A stretch of DNA of 64,000 nt, from the NCBI RefSeq assembly GCF_021134715.1, contig NC_060026.1, forward strand, positions 8,733,001-8,797,000, in the 5' to 3' direction. The DNA is from Daphnia pulex (taxonomy: Eukaryota > Arthropoda > Branchiopoda > Diplostraca > Daphniidae). The translations under genes and the position numbers were made by a program. Of this stretch, positions 1-11,844 are shown one piece after another; the first letter of the stretch is position 1; each line of letters opens with the position of its first letter. Under the pieces are notes generated by a model. That model was not told the DNA's origin, did no database searches, and saw only the letters and a program-made list of their open reading frames with translations.

Positions 1-730
1 TGGACGTAGTTCAAGAAGGAGAAGGTGAGCTCATTCATTCTACATTGTTGTTACATTCTGTCGTTCTGAGTGGTGTAGACTATTTGGTAGTACCTATTGA
101 TTGCCAAGGTGTAGAATACTTGATGTAACTAGCTTTAGAACATTTTGTCAGTGAAGTGTTTATTTTATTGGCTGTTTTAAAAAATGATGCCACTGTACGC
201 TGGAGGAAGTGACTATGCTTTGTGTAACCTTAACCAACCAGGTCTCGTTCTCGTAGTCGTTCACGTGACCGCCGATCCAGATCTCGATCTCGTTCACGCA
301 GTCGCAGCCGAGACCGTGATGACAAACGAGGTAGTCGCCGTGACGATGATCGTCGAAGCAAGAAGAAGAGCAAATCCAGGTACCATCCTTTTGTTACCTC
401 ATAGCTATTATTAGTTCAACTGATTAATGTTTCTTCATCCTTTTTGCTATTAGGTCTCGCAGTCGCAGCGACAGTCGCGAGCGAAGCCGTGATCGGAGTC
501 GTGATCGAAGCCGCTCTCGCAGCAAGAGCCCAAGAGAGGAAGGTGGAAACAGATCTCCGGTCGTGAAAGAAGAGCCCGCAGCTGAGGTAGACCGAAGAAA
601 TCACGATGAAGAAGACAACGGACATGATGATCGTCGTAGTCGCGATCGTGAGCACGACGACGATAACGACCACAGACGCTCTGCATCACGCTCGCGATCT
701 CGCTCGCGTTCACGATCTGGTTCAAAGTAG
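1..730 (+). CDS. SR-family splicing factor, 3' exons only (partial)
   Basis: These are the last three coding exons of a serine/arginine-rich protein that begins outside the window: 1-24, 242-379 and 454-730 (stop TAG 728-730). The introns have GT/AG ends and the reading frame passes unbroken through both junctions. The visible protein is an RS domain of long Arg-Ser and Arg-Asp runs, a central acidic-basic stretch (VKEEPAAEVDRRNHDEE) and a final run ending RSRSGSK. RS domains of nuclear SR proteins recruit other splicing factors and are phosphorylated by SR kinases. The RNA-binding RRM part is not in the window, so the exact member cannot be fixed; an SRSF4/5/6 (B52)-like protein is the best guess. 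The exon-1 phase follows only from the join. Confidence 0.85.
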
Positions 731-3211
731 GATGTTCCTGTAAGATTGATGTTGGTAATTGACCTTCTAACACGAAGCTTGTTTGTACAGGGATTGAAGT
801 TTTTAAAAGGAATCGTGCGCCGTGTATGGGACTTGAAAAGGGGGGCTGTGGTGATTTTTTTTTTCCTTTTGTTTTTTCTGGTGGAGGCTGCACACACGAA
901 GCGACACGAAAATGGCGCGGTTTCGTCCGTTAATCGAGAGGTATAAGCCCCCTCATTCAAGGCGTGACGTTTTTAATCACTATTCAATCAGATTTTCACT
1001 GACAACCCTTAACAATACAAGCGAACTTCGGCTAAACAAACAAAAAATAAGAGATGAAACATTAAAGAAATTCCATTGCTTTTCGTCTAGTGTGTAGTAG
1101 TATTTTGCCTTCTCATTTAGATTGATATCCTTTTTTTTTTATATAAGTTCTTTCTTGATTGATAACATGGTTTGGTTTTTTCTTGTGTCCAAATGATAGA
1201 AGTCAAAGCAATTCAGTAATACTTTGGAAAAAAGCGAAAGGCGGCCAATAATTCGAAACAGGAATCTGGTTCTCTCCAGCCAATACACACAGATTTCATC
1301 CACTTCATGCGATAACGGACCTAATGTTTCTTGTACCTCCCACTCTCTGTCACTGTGTGTGTCGTAACGTGGTATCTATATTGTATGTGCTAACATTTAA
1401 AGAAAATCAAGTTAATTTAAGTCCATGCCAAAGAAACGACGTCTTTGTGTGTTGTGTGACCCAATGTGAACCATCTGTTTCACTGCCACAGGCGAGCTGC
1501 CCGGGGGTGGTTTCCTGAGCTTGCTGTGTTAGCTGTGCTGATGATTGCCGTTGTGGCCGAGATGTGAAGCCGGTGGCAGAGCCGAGTTCAGCTGCAGCCG
1601 CGTGTCCTGACTTGTTTTCCCGCCAGCTGAAAGCTGTCCGTAAAGCCGCCCGAATTCTCTTTCCTTTAGCCTTTGTGCGAGACATTCAACTCGATTTGAG
1701 CAGTTTGGCGTCTTCTACCTGTTGGCTGAAGCTGCTGGCCGTGCTCCCGCCATTTCAGGGACAGGGTGTTTTCTTCCTTCGGAGATGAGGAGCGGGACTG
1801 GTGGTGGTGCGAGGAAGCGGATCCGGGGCAGGAGGACATCTCTTCCCCGTTGCGGCGGCTATTTTTTTTTTTTTTCTTTCTCTTCTTTTATTATACAAAA
1901 CAAAGCAACCAACAACAAAAGAATTCATTTTCAGGTGTTTCTTATTGCCGAGAAAGTGCCTTGCAGATTCGTGCGGTGCCGCCAGTTTTTACTCCCTTCA
2001 TTTTTCGCGGCGCTGAATGGAACGAAAACAGACCCCAAAAATGGGCCCCGGCTGTCCTCATTAACCGGATGGGTAGCCGCCGCGTGAACACTGAATCTCA
2101 TTGGTCGACCCTGGTGGTGGTGTGTAGCTTCGCTAGGGGGAGGTGGGAATTCCCTGGCACACAAGAAATTTGCAGCAACAACCGAACGACATAAAATGCC
2201 TGGAAAAGAAAAAGAAAAAAAAAGTTTGGTGGTGTCTACCGAGGAGGAGGAGGGTTCTCACGCGATGTAGATATTGCATGATGCTTATTGTGATGATACA
2301 AACGAGCGACTTGTTCTCCGGTAAGTAGCTAGACTGCACGTCGATAACGACTGTAGGGTTCTTCCATTTTCTTTTAGCTCCCAACCCAATTTAAAAACCA
2401 ACGGCGTAGTAAAGCGGCGACTAGTGTGGCGTAGCATTTCCAGGCGCTGTCTAGGGAGTGGCGGGATCCATCCCCCTTAAAGGGTGCATTGTCTCGGTCA
2501 CTGGACTCGACTAGAATTTGCCCGTTAGGTTAATACCTACTTTGGACGAGTCAACGTGTGATAAGGACTCCAACCGCAGATCGCCCAAAGGTTCGCCTCT
2601 TGCCAACAAAAACCAGTCACTCACGTTTCCAATGGGCATTCGACAGAAGGTAATGTGCGCACTTTTTCGTCAACGTACATTTTGCAAAAATTATTTTCTT
2701 TTTTTAGTTTTTATGTGGAACTTTTTTTTCGTTTGGTAATAAACAGATTGTTGATGGCATTTATTCTTTTCTTTCATGATAATAAATTAATAAAAAATTA
2801 ACAAGGTAACAACAAAAAATAAATAATTCATGAAAGAACAATTTGAAAGGGGGAATGAACAACAGACTAAGTTTTTATAAATAATAAAGAGGTTATGAGC
2901 GTGACGAATGTGTGTTGTTCTGCGTGACCTGGAGATATGTGGTACGTCCACACACGTGTGTTCTTGTGTGTATGGCGCCATCAAGGCCTTGAACTCGTGT
3001 GATAGTCGATCGGCTTCCTGTTAGTTGGTGAGTTTTGTCGACGACCAGAGAACCCGACTCAAACTCGTGAAATCTACTTTTGACTATTTCTTAGCCAGTG
3101 TTATTAATCAACCCGGATGGATTGAACGATAAAAGCACGAACTATCAAGACTCGACTTTTGTGTGTGGCGATCGACCGTTTTTTTTTAAATTTTTTTAAT
3201 TCCTTTTCTAT
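731..3211. other. 3' UTR of the SR gene, then noncoding sequence
   Basis: No convincing coding gene is visible. The first few hundred bases are probably 3' UTR of the SR gene, although I see no clean AATAAA near the stop. T-rich runs occur at 854-870 and 1861-1875. At 2376-2648 a segment is bounded by an acceptor-like TTTTAG and a donor-like AAG/GTAATG, with AATAAA at 2738-2743. All its frames contain stops, so it could be a noncoding exon or a decayed coding exon. Confidence 0.4.
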
Positions 3212-3217
3212 TTTATT
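3212..3217 (-). terminator. poly(A) signal of the 3.4 kb secretory gene
   Basis: On the minus strand this reads AATAAA, 146 bases beyond the stop codon of the gene at 3363-4043. Assignment is by position and sequence only. Confidence 0.5.
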
Positions 3218-3362
3218 AAATTCTAAATGATGGATGAGAATCTGCTTACTTCGTCTTGTTTCAACAATATGGTCGTCGTAGGTGTGGCACTTGGCAACCT
3301 GAGCATTTCACTATTAAAAGTCAAAACTACCGTATTCTTCTTGGCTAGATGGGGAAACCGTG

Positions 3363-4043
3363 TCACATTTCGTATTTGAGCATGCCGTTTTCAATGGCGT
3401 AGATGACGCTTTGGGAAATTTGATCGACATAATTCCAGTCGACCACATCGGTTTTGTCCTCTCCAACATCTTCTCTGCGACCAATCGCAAGCGCAGCGGT
3501 GCCTAATGGAACGGCCACTCCGATGACAATTCCGATTATTCCAAGGACTAAACCGATGATGGTAACTACCCTGACGACTCGGATCAACGTCCGGATGGTA
3601 TCTGCATTGTTCACTTCGAATCGGGACAGTTTCTGGAAGATTCCGTGCACTATTAAATCCCATTGATTGGGGTAGGCGTGAAGCGGATCCGACGGGTTGT
3701 ACAGTTTGCTGGCCGTTCCCAATCGCTTCCGGAGCGCACTAATCGGGTTGGTCTTCTTTAGAGCTCGGTTGAAGAACGTTAAACTATCATTCTTCACCGA
3801 CGATTTGAATGAAGACAAACTCTTTTTCAGATTGCAGTTGGTCTTCTTGATACTCCATCTGCCTGACGATGTCGAATTTTTCGGAGATTTGAGGGAAGCG
3901 ACGACTATGACGCACGCCAATATGACGAGGCACGTACGGAAACTGCATTTTGAAAAAAAAAAAAAACGTTACATAACTCAACTGTCTCGTGTCACGTCAA
4001 GATTTGTGAATTAATTTGTCTACCTGAGTGATGAGTGCGTCAT
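3363..4043 (-). CDS. Small signal-peptide/transmembrane protein, cluster member 1
   Basis: A two-exon gene. Exon 1 is 4024-4043 (ATG 4043-4041) and exon 2 is 3363-3942, with an 81-base GT-AG intron. The product is 199 residues. The start was chosen because splicing adds six residues upstream of a perfect signal-peptide core (CLVILACVIVVAS); the intronless frame would begin inside that core. Residues 25-130 are basic and polar. A strong hydrophobic segment, rich in Ile, Val and Gly, covers about 132-160. The C-terminus carries SQSVIYAI at about 183-190, nine residues from the end, which resembles the C-termini of the genes at 6989 and 11133. No named domain is recognised. The topology suggests a secretory-pathway, single-pass membrane protein; function is unknown. 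Confidence 0.75.
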
Positions 4044-6280
4044 GACAATGGAGATCTTTGAATTCAGACCAGGTCCACGTGTCAGGAAATAGAAATGAAC
4101 GTAGTATATCCAATGGTAAATAACGACACACGAGTTTTTCGTTTGATTCACTTTTAACAACCAAAGTAAGGAGCCACTTTAAGACATGTCGCCAAATCCT
4201 TTTGTGCAACGAAATCGTGTGCAACGGCACTTGGTATAATTATTAATGAAGAATGCCGGGTAACTTTTTTCTTCTTCCAAACCCCACCCAAGCGGCACAC
4301 ACGTCCCAACTCTGTGATTCTCTGGATCGAAATGATTTTCCTCTTCGTCTGAATCACGCTTTTTAAATTTTCGCTTTTCCCAATCTACACAGCCATGGAT
4401 ACGACGACGCTGACCTGCTTTTCTAGTCCAAATGCGCCTCCAAAATGGGCGGTCCTTTGAAAAAGACGGAAAGGGAGACTATAGCATTACAACTAAAACC
4501 GGCTCTGTCTATTGGGGAAAAAATTACAAATAGAAATACAACCAGAAAAAACCTTAAAAGGCTTGACCGTTTCAATGCGGAAGTTTGAGACGGGCTCGAA
4601 TGCGTTCTTGTCTCTTCTTGCTCTTTTGACTGAAAGATAGCTTAGATTTTGGGCGTGACCTTTCGGGTTTAGCTGACGGGACACGTCTATACACCGTAGC
4701 GCATTCCCAAAAGGCAATATAAGCTATAGTGTAGAGAGGCGGGCCACAGGTATGTCTCTCGCAGGCATCACTTGATGGATGAATTAAATCAAGTTGGCAA
4801 GTTTGCGTGTTTTATATTATACCTGCTCCTCTATACGAATTGTTTCCTTTTGGACATCTTTGTTTCCTAAAAATACAACTCAAGCCTTTCTTGGCCCAAA
4901 TTGTTGCTCTTTATTATTCAGTTTAGTGATGGCTACGCCAACTAGGGTAGTATACTATAGTTGGCATATTATCGAATAAGGTGGTATGGTCGTAAGGTAT
5001 CGTTATACTTCATAAACTCATTCTAGATGTCAACTAGCCCTTTCATAGCAGCGAAACAGGTACCGGTATATATTCTAAAAACAGAACTTGGGATATTAGA
5101 CTTGTAGATGGCTATTACACAGTAGGAGGTAACCTATATTTATTGGGCTTGAGTTGAAGCACGTACGCACACAAAACTTGTATAACGTCCCTGTGTGTCC
5201 ATGTGGCGTTCGACAAAAAACTTGAGATTCAAAAAGTCGATTTCAGCACACACAAAAAAAACACTCGTGAAACATCTGGTTTCGTCGACGAGGAAACTGA
5301 ACCTTTTTTCTGATGCAATTTCTTTTTCAACGTGTGAAAAACCTTGCCCAACTTACACGCTTCGTTGAAAACATTTTTTTTAAATATATTTTAGTTAAGA
5401 AAAATTATTCATTTAATGATAATTTCAGTGTGAAAATTAAATAGGGCCTAATACGGATGGTTTTCCTTTGTTTCATACTATTAACCAATTCAAGTCGCTT
5501 ACGTAGTTGGTTAAGAAACTTCAATGGAAGGTATTATGGATGCGTCATGGTCCATGGCCTAAGGGCTAGTTCTTGAAAATAAAAAAAAGCCGAGTCACGA
5601 TGAAATTTTTATTTCATTTCCGATCAGTGACAGCTGTTTTTATCCGGGTTTCGCTCTATTTTATCATCTACCTGTTTAAACTGCTTTCTTGGTTTAGAAA
5701 AATCTTTGTTACGTGACGAGATCAGATTTATTGCAAGTTATGTAATATTTTTCCAAAGAAAACGTTCAGAGGTAACAATCTGCTAAAGAATTCTTTCCCT
5801 ACGAAAAATGACTGGCTAATCGCTTGAAGATTGAAAACAAATTTTTTAAAACCCAGAAATGACCCAGTTACTTAAAGGGTAAATTTGTATACCATTCAGG
5901 TCGGAATACTAGGTAGTGAAGAATCCAATCATGGGAAAACGGAACAAGGAAAAGAGAAATCCACTCCGGATGTAAACAGACCAAAAGGAGTATTTTGGAC
6001 AGCAGTGTGGGGTGACTAACGGTAAAAGAAAGCAAGTTTTACCAGAAACACTCCTTAAACTGGCCAGACACACGCCGTTTCCCGGTACCTTGATATTTTC
6101 TGTACATTTTGATATCCTTAACATGGCTTTATTTTCAATTCTTGTTTGACTACAAATGCACGCTGGCAATCTGAATACTTGCAAAATAAAACAACATTGT
6201 GATTACATGCAAAAAATGTTAAAATTCTCGATCGCTTCGTAGCTTCCTCATATGTTGTTTACAGGGGGTATGAAGTGTAT
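4044..6280. other. Intergenic, no gene seen
   Basis: Short frames only, none with coherent splicing or recognisable similarity. The first hundred bases upstream of 4043 must contain the promoter of the minus-strand gene, but no TATA box stands out. Confidence 0.5.
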
Positions 6281-6362
6281 GCGGATGTGGCCGAGTGGTT
6301 AAGGCGACTGACTCGAAATCAGTTTCCATCTTGGAGCACAGGTTCGAATCCTGTCATCCGCG
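6281..6362 (+). tRNA. tRNA-Ser (anticodon CGA)
   Basis: An 82-base cloverleaf. The acceptor stem GCGGATG (6281-6287) pairs with CATCCGC (6355-6361) and G6362 is the discriminator. The D-arm/A-box begins TGGCCGAGTGG. The anticodon stem ACTGA/TCAGT (6307-6311, 6319-6323) encloses the loop CTCGAAA with anticodon CGA at 6314-6316, which decodes UCG serine codons. There is a long class II variable arm, as expected for tRNA-Ser, and a T-arm/B-box GGTTCGAATCC. There is no intron. A run of T follows within 10 bases and fits RNA polymerase III termination. Confidence 0.95.
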
Positions 6363-6988
6363 ATCAACATTTTTTCAACTTTTTCTTGATTTTAAAAGAT
6401 TTGTAAGAATTTATGAAAGTGCAGATTTTCGTAAGGTGTTAGCAGAGTTTTTTCTAGCAAAAATATGTAAACTTTGACCGAAATAAAAATTATAACAGTA
6501 GATATCTGCCATATGACCCTTTTTTTATACAGTTGATTGATTGTGATGGCTGAAGGGGATTTTGTGCACGATATATATTAATTTCAAATTTGAAGCGCTC
6601 TTGTAATTAGAGTTTTCAAATGTAGGCTATTGAATAAGACAAGCGCAAAAAACATAACATTGTACTGCTTCCCCGTTTTCTACTCCTCCCCTTCCAGCAG
6701 TAAGTTTTTGTTCATGAATCGAATTATTTTTCGATTAGAGTATTTTCATGAGCATGATCTCATAATACCGGTTTTCTTCAAAGCGATCATTATATTCGCG
6801 CTGATTAAATCAAGATCAATTCTTCATTAATTAGAAGTGCTAAAGCCATTGGCAATGGCACAGTTTTTGATAAGACGTGAAAAAAAACAAAAAACAAAAC
6901 AAAGTATCAATATTTGAAGGAAAAAGAAATTGTAATATTAAAATTATTTTCATTAAGTTACAAAATGACTCGGCATAGCAAGGAATTA
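6363..6988. other. Intergenic, AT-rich
   Basis: After the tRNA terminator T-run I see no gene. It includes the 3' flank of the minus-strand gene ending at 6989. Confidence 0.5.
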
Positions 6989-7528
6989 TTATTGATTTTT
7001 AGCACGATACGATTCGATGGCCTTGTAAACTTGATTAGCCACCATGTTGAGCTTTTGACTGTCCATTTTAAAGCCCATTTCATCGGCGCGCCCCTTGACA
7101 GAATGGAATCCAGTAAGGATGGTTTTGAAGAATCCCAGTCCGGAAAACAAGGAGACGATCCAAACGGCCACGGCGAGTCCTAGAATTCCAGCAATGCCCC
7201 AGAATACGACTCCGGTGTCGACAATAGCGAAATTTCCCGAAGTTTTGAGTTGGTAATCGTTGCCAGGGTGGAAGACAGCTGGGAAGCCGGGTTGTGTACG
7301 GAAAATGGGCTCGTTATTACTTTCGAGAACGTTTGCTGTCATAAGTGGCTCCTCTTGTTGTTGCTGTCTGCCGGTTCTGCTATTCGTTACTCCGGCAGTT
7401 GTCGTAATCATATTCCGACCAGATGAGGCGGCGACTGCGGTAGGAGAGCCTATGGCTGCAATTGCCGCTCCATGTGTCATTGAAATTGCCAAAACCAAGC
7501 TGAGAACAGTGGTCAAAATAAATTCCAT
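6989..7528 (-). CDS. Small signal-peptide/transmembrane protein, cluster member 2
   Basis: A single coding exon of 179 residues. ATG 7528-7526 is directly preceded by an acceptor (AATAG at 7534-7530). A donor-like GTAAGG at 7695-7690 suggests a 5' UTR intron of about 166 bases, and a TATA-like AATAAAAGG lies near 7797-7805. Residues 1-20 form a signal peptide (LTTVLSLVLAISMTHG). Residues 21-105 are Ala/Thr/Ser/Gln-rich and probably disordered. Residues 107-130 are hydrophobic (GVVFWGIAGILGLAVAVWIV). The C-terminal helix holds ANQVYKAI at 164-171, eight residues from the end, matching the pattern in cluster members 1 and 3. No named domain is recognised; a secreted or membrane role is inferred from topology. 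Confidence 0.75.
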   Translation of the reverse strand: MEFILTTVLSLVLAISMTHGAAIAAIGSPTAVAASSGRNMITTTAGVTNSRTGRQQQQEEPLMTANVLESNNEPIFRTQPGFPAVFHPGNDYQLKTSGNFAIVDTGVVFWGIAGILGLAVAVWIVSLFSGLGFFKTILTGFHSVKGRADEMGFKMDSQKLNMVANQVYKAIESYRAKNQ

Positions 7529-10500
7529 TCTATTATTGAATGAAAAACAGAGAAAATTAGCCGTCGTTATAATTCATGTCTTTATATTGACTATATCATT
7601 TTTACTGGTAATAATATGCATACGATCTAGAATTTGAAATGCAGCAATTCAAAGTCTTCTTTTAGAAATTAAATTACAATTCAATTAGACCTTACTTTGA
7701 ATGTTGGAGAGTTTGAGAGATCGGAGAGTAGTAGGAAGCTGTTGAAGCTGGATGTGATAGATGAGTTTGTGATGTAGAATGAAGCAGTGTGACTGCCTTT
7801 TATTTGAAACTGAACTCGGATCGACCTTAGGTCAATTCCACAACCAATAGGGATCCAAGACAGTTTTTTTTTTTTTTTTTTTTTTTAATATGAGAATCGC
7901 CTCATTAGCCCACTCGTATCCGCTTTTCTCTTTCTGTTGCCATTTTTGTGTGTCGTCTGTGCGATTTATCCGAATCACATGGGATGCAAAATAAAATCAA
8001 GATTAGTTCATTGGGTCGACTGGACGTTTAGTCTCGAGATTTGACCCTACTGACCCACTTCGTTAACAATGAGACCTCGAATCTAGTTCTACTGTATAAA
8101 ATTGGGAAATATGAAACTCTTTGAATCCATTGGGACGTGTCCTAAGTCGTCTTGCTCCAGACGACTCCAGACTACTGCGCTAATTCTTTGGGCAACATTA
8201 TATTAAACTGTACGACGCCATTAAAATTAGTGAATTTAAACTTGAGTTAAAATGACTAAAATAATAGCAGCAAAGGCTCTCTAAATAGAAAGTAGATTCA
8301 ATTTTATCGTTCATTTTGAACAGCTGTTGGTTCTTCCGCCCTGAAAGATTTCGACATCGTGTGCAGATGTTCGGGTATTTTTTTAAGCCTTTGCTGTATC
8401 CTATAAACAAAAAATGATGGGTGTTTAATGTTTCCAGATCCAGGTTTAGAAAGCAACTCTCACAAAAGAAAAAAACTATGCAAGCTCACCGAGTCATTGT
8501 GAATCTAATGCTGTTGAGGAAACTTTTTCCCACACTTGGATTTTATATTGTCACCGTTATGTACTTGTGAAAAGCGACTCATACCGAGCGACTAGCTGTC
8601 ACATGGTGACCGCGTTTCTTTTGTAATGTGCTGGACGACTACGATGGCCATAGATTCTGCACGAATCGCCTACTAACAATAGTAATGGAATAAAAGGATT
8701 CAACCTTATTTCCCTCGCACGGTCTATTTTTATTTTCCCGAAAAGCGCAATATTCCACAGCCGGAGAGTGGCACTTGTCTATCAAAAAAGCTACTCGGTG
8801 TATATCCTGTTGTAGAATCCGCCAAGAAATTTTTTTTTTCACAAGGAAAGACAAAAAAGACATTTTTATTTTGTTACCGCAAGCATATAGCTAGTTTGTC
8901 TAACAGACTAATTACTAAAGTATGCAACTGGGCGATTACCAGTATGTTTCGGTGAGTTAAACTGTCTGTCGTTTAATGCTAGAGTGGCCTTGCTTCAATT
9001 AGTTAGTAAATAATTCATACGTTTTAGGTATCAACTTTAGCTTGGCGTCGTCAGTTCCTGTGATGAAGTTGGGACATTCTCCCATTCGCTACATCATCTA
9101 TGAAGAACTATGTGGTTAATGCAATACTTTGCATTGTAATCACCCACAAGGAATTTTAGCGAGTTCTGCCAATGTCGGCAAGTCCAGTTAATAACCAACG
9201 GAGTCCGACATGGTTTACTTGAACCGGTTTAGAGGCTTCCAGCATATATTTTTAAATATATATATTTCTTGGCTATTTCTTATTTATTTTTTTTTTTTAT
9301 TTTCATTTATGGCTGGATTTTGTTGTCTTTTTTTTTAATTTTGCAGATATTACTATAGAAGGGTCGTCGTAGCAACGTATTCTAGTAGAACAAGTTTCAA
9401 TGCAGGACTACCAAATAATAATATAAACATTCTTTTTTCTTTCATAACTGCCACTATAGATTTTTTCAAAATGACTCAACCAGAGGGAAAAGTCTGATAG
9501 CAGCGTTGGAAAACATTCAATTCACGAAGAAAGAGCTGCTAGTCATTTCAAAACCTGTTCAAAATTTACCAATATCTCAGCTGTGCCAGAAATAACAAAA
9601 AGTCAAGATAAAAATATCCATAAGAAGAATCAGGACTGATGGCCGACGGAACGCTGCTGTCCTACGGGGTAAATACAAACGGCATGTTACAGAAATCTAA
9701 GATTAATAATAATCATACAGATTGCTTCGGTTCTATGATCAGAATACCGGAATCTGGGTTAACTCAAAATCGCATTACATATTTAAGTAAAACCTTGTAA
9801 AATTGTTGCCTTAAAGCTTATATCTAGTCAAGCAATGTAACCATAATGATGTTGAATAAGTGTACAAGAACCGTTGATCGGTCGGTGGAAAATGCGGCGG
9901 AAGTAAGAATTGCTAACTGCGATTTTCACACGGTGCAATTTTTTAAATTACCGAAAGGAGAGCGTCGTAATAAGTATAGCATTCCAGATTTGAACGTGAA
10001 CAAATTCAAAAGCGCTGTTCGACAAAGGAGTTATTTTTGAAGCAAAAGAATGAGATGAATATGCATTATATGCAGGGTCTTATAAGAATCGTTTCCCCTG
10101 CAATATCCAAGGGAAAAGATTCTTGTGAAAATAAGAATCAGTTCTAAATGTTTAAAAATTTTTCTGTACTTCAGTCTAATCAATTCGATGGCGACGCATA
10201 TGGAAATTTAAAGAAAAAAAAGGGTTAAGGATAACGTGACAAACAAATTTCTATTTTTCATTCGGTTCATGTCACCTACCTAAAAAACCTCGTTCATTTT
10301 TTGTTTCTCCAGACGAACTACTGATAAACCTGTAAGCGTGCGACGCTGTTTGATCAGTACAACATTCTCTTGAACTATTCAAACCGGTTTGCCAAGAAAA
10401 CTATTGACCCAAGTTGACCTACTTTCTTCGTACAACATATCAAAAGACGCAGCAAAAAAAAGGGGGGGGGGGAGAAGTATCCAGCAGTCTGTAAAGTCGT

Positions 10501-11064
10501 CGTTCAAGCGTAAATAAGGAAACAAGAACCTGTTCAATATTTGTTTCATCGCTTTCGGGAGATCTTGTCGTGGTATGTACATCTAGCACAGACTTGGCAT
10601 CTAATATTTCCTTCTACTTTTTTTGTCTGATTTTTTTCAAAAGAAAATGTACACTCACGAAAAATTCTTATTCGAAATCATATTTTTTAAAAATCCAATA
10701 TCAATTATCCATAACACAGGGATTTTTTTTTTCTTACACGCACCAGCGGAAGACTAATTCGAGGTATATTATATGCAGTAATTTTTTTTTTGTAATCTCC
10801 GGAGAGAATGAGGTGAATGAACGACCTTTCATTCACCTTGATATACGTTATACCGCCGTTTATGCACCCGTAACTACTGTTATACATGAAGGTTACAAGT
10901 AGCGCCAATAGTGTTGATCCGTTATCCAATTTTCCATTGAATATTCGCGAGCTAAACACTTCTCTTTTATCAAAATTATAAATAATTGGCGCAGCGAATA
11001 TTATTCGACGTACAGGCCTTACCTAATTAAGTAATTATGGGCCTAGTTGCCAAGTTTCGCCTGC
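7529..11064. other. Intergenic, no convincing gene
   Basis: It contains the promoter of the minus-strand gene at 6989-7528, a long T run near 7864-7886, an AT-rich stretch near 9250-9300 and an A-run/G-run junction near 10455-10472. Short open frames at 9640-9801 and 9846-10040 have no support from splice sites or recognisable similarity. Confidence 0.45.
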
Positions 11065-11077
11065 TATAAATATAAAG
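11065..11077 (+). promoter_or_regulatory. TATA box of the 11.1 kb secretory gene
   Basis: TATAAATATAAAG lies 56 bases before the ATG at 11133. The expected start of transcription near 11095-11105 leaves a 5' UTR of about 30-35 bases. The match and spacing make this one of the clearer core promoters in the window. Confidence 0.65.
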
Positions 11078-11132
11078 TCACCGATGGGCATAGAGCTGAA
11101 GGCCAACATCTCACATTCTCATCATTCACACG

Positions 11133-11567
11133 ATGCGTTCCAGTCATTTAGTGTCAAGTCAACTGTGTTTGGTGCTGGTGCTTTTTACGGCCGTTGCATC
11201 ATCTAAACGTGAACTAGTAGAAAATGTAATCTCCAGTCAGCCGGAAGTGGCCGGGAGACTTTCTCCTGCTGTCCAAATCGGCACGTCACTGTGGTCCAGT
11301 CGTCAGCAGCCGACGCGTCTAGTCGGTGTCGTTGAACCGGGACGATTGCTCAACATTTTCTTGGGTATCATCTTGATAATGGGATTCGCCGTTTTGAATT
11401 CCTTTTTGTACATCGCCATCGGAATTACCGGCTCTTTGCCACCAAGGTTCGCAAGACCTAAACGGGGTCGACCACCTCGGGACGTCAATGATGTGCCGCA
11501 ATTTTCTCAACACATTTTTCACGCCCTTCACGCAAACCAACAGCGGTACGGCATGGTACCACCATAA
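11133..11567 (+). CDS. Small signal-peptide/transmembrane protein, cluster member 3
   Basis: An intronless frame of 144 residues beginning at the first ATG after a TATA box. Residues 1-24 form a signal peptide (QLCLVLVLFTAVASS). Residues 25-70 are polar. Residues 72-98 are strongly hydrophobic (LLNIFLGIILIMGFAVLNSF). A basic, Pro/Arg-rich patch follows (RFARPKRGRPPRDV), and the C-terminal SQHIFHAL at 125-132 aligns with SQSVIYAI and ANQVYKAI of the two neighbouring minus-strand genes. The basic patch just after the hydrophobic segment suggests a positively charged, probably cytosolic C-terminal side, by the positive-inside rule. I do not recognise a named family; function is unknown. AATAAA at 11747-11752 is the likely poly(A) signal. 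Confidence 0.75.
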   Translation: MRSSHLVSSQLCLVLVLFTAVASSKRELVENVISSQPEVAGRLSPAVQIGTSLWSSRQQPTRLVGVVEPGRLLNIFLGIILIMGFAVLNSFLYIAIGITGSLPPRFARPKRGRPPRDVNDVPQFSQHIFHALHANQQRYGMVPP

Positions 11568-11700
11568 TGGTACACTCCTATCCAGTAATGCACCGTGTGT
11601 ACATGTACATCATTACGTGTAGTACCATAAAAAATGTTTTCTGCATAATTAACTTTTCCAACGACAACTCGTTTTCAAATAAGGGAACAAAATACAGCTT

Positions 11701-11706
11701 TTTATT
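11701..11706 (-). terminator. poly(A) signal of the 11.8 kb gene
   Basis: AATAAA on the minus strand, 139 bases past the stop of the gene at 11845. It lies upstream of the plus-strand signal at 11747, so the two convergent transcripts would overlap at their 3' ends. Confidence 0.45.
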
Positions 11707-11746
11707 TTTCTGTTGATGGAAATGGTCGATCAACGACCTTCCGACA

Positions 11747-11752
11747 AATAAA
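11747..11752 (+). terminator. poly(A) signal of the 11.1 kb gene
   Basis: AATAAA, 180 bases after the stop codon of the plus-strand gene at 11133-11567. Confidence 0.5.
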
Positions 11753-11844
11753 ACAAGGCATCCGTTAATAATAAAATTATGGTCATTAAATTAGGGTTAA
11801 AAAAAATTGTAATTTCTGGAAACGACTCGCGTCCCGCTGTGTCT

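Noticed and set aside
1407-1788. Open frames on both strands near 1.4-1.8 kb
   Set aside because: No conserved motif, no paired splice sites and poor start contexts; they look like chance frames in a GC-richer patch.
6295-6477. 60-codon open frame
   Set aside because: It overlaps and reads through the tRNA-Ser gene; a by-product.
9640-9801. 53-codon frame MADGTLLSYG..., with an alternative frame reading LLRFYDQNTGIWV that faintly recalls Sec61-beta
   Set aside because: The resemblance is a few residues, the rest of Sec61-beta is absent, and no splice arrangement gives a plausible protein.
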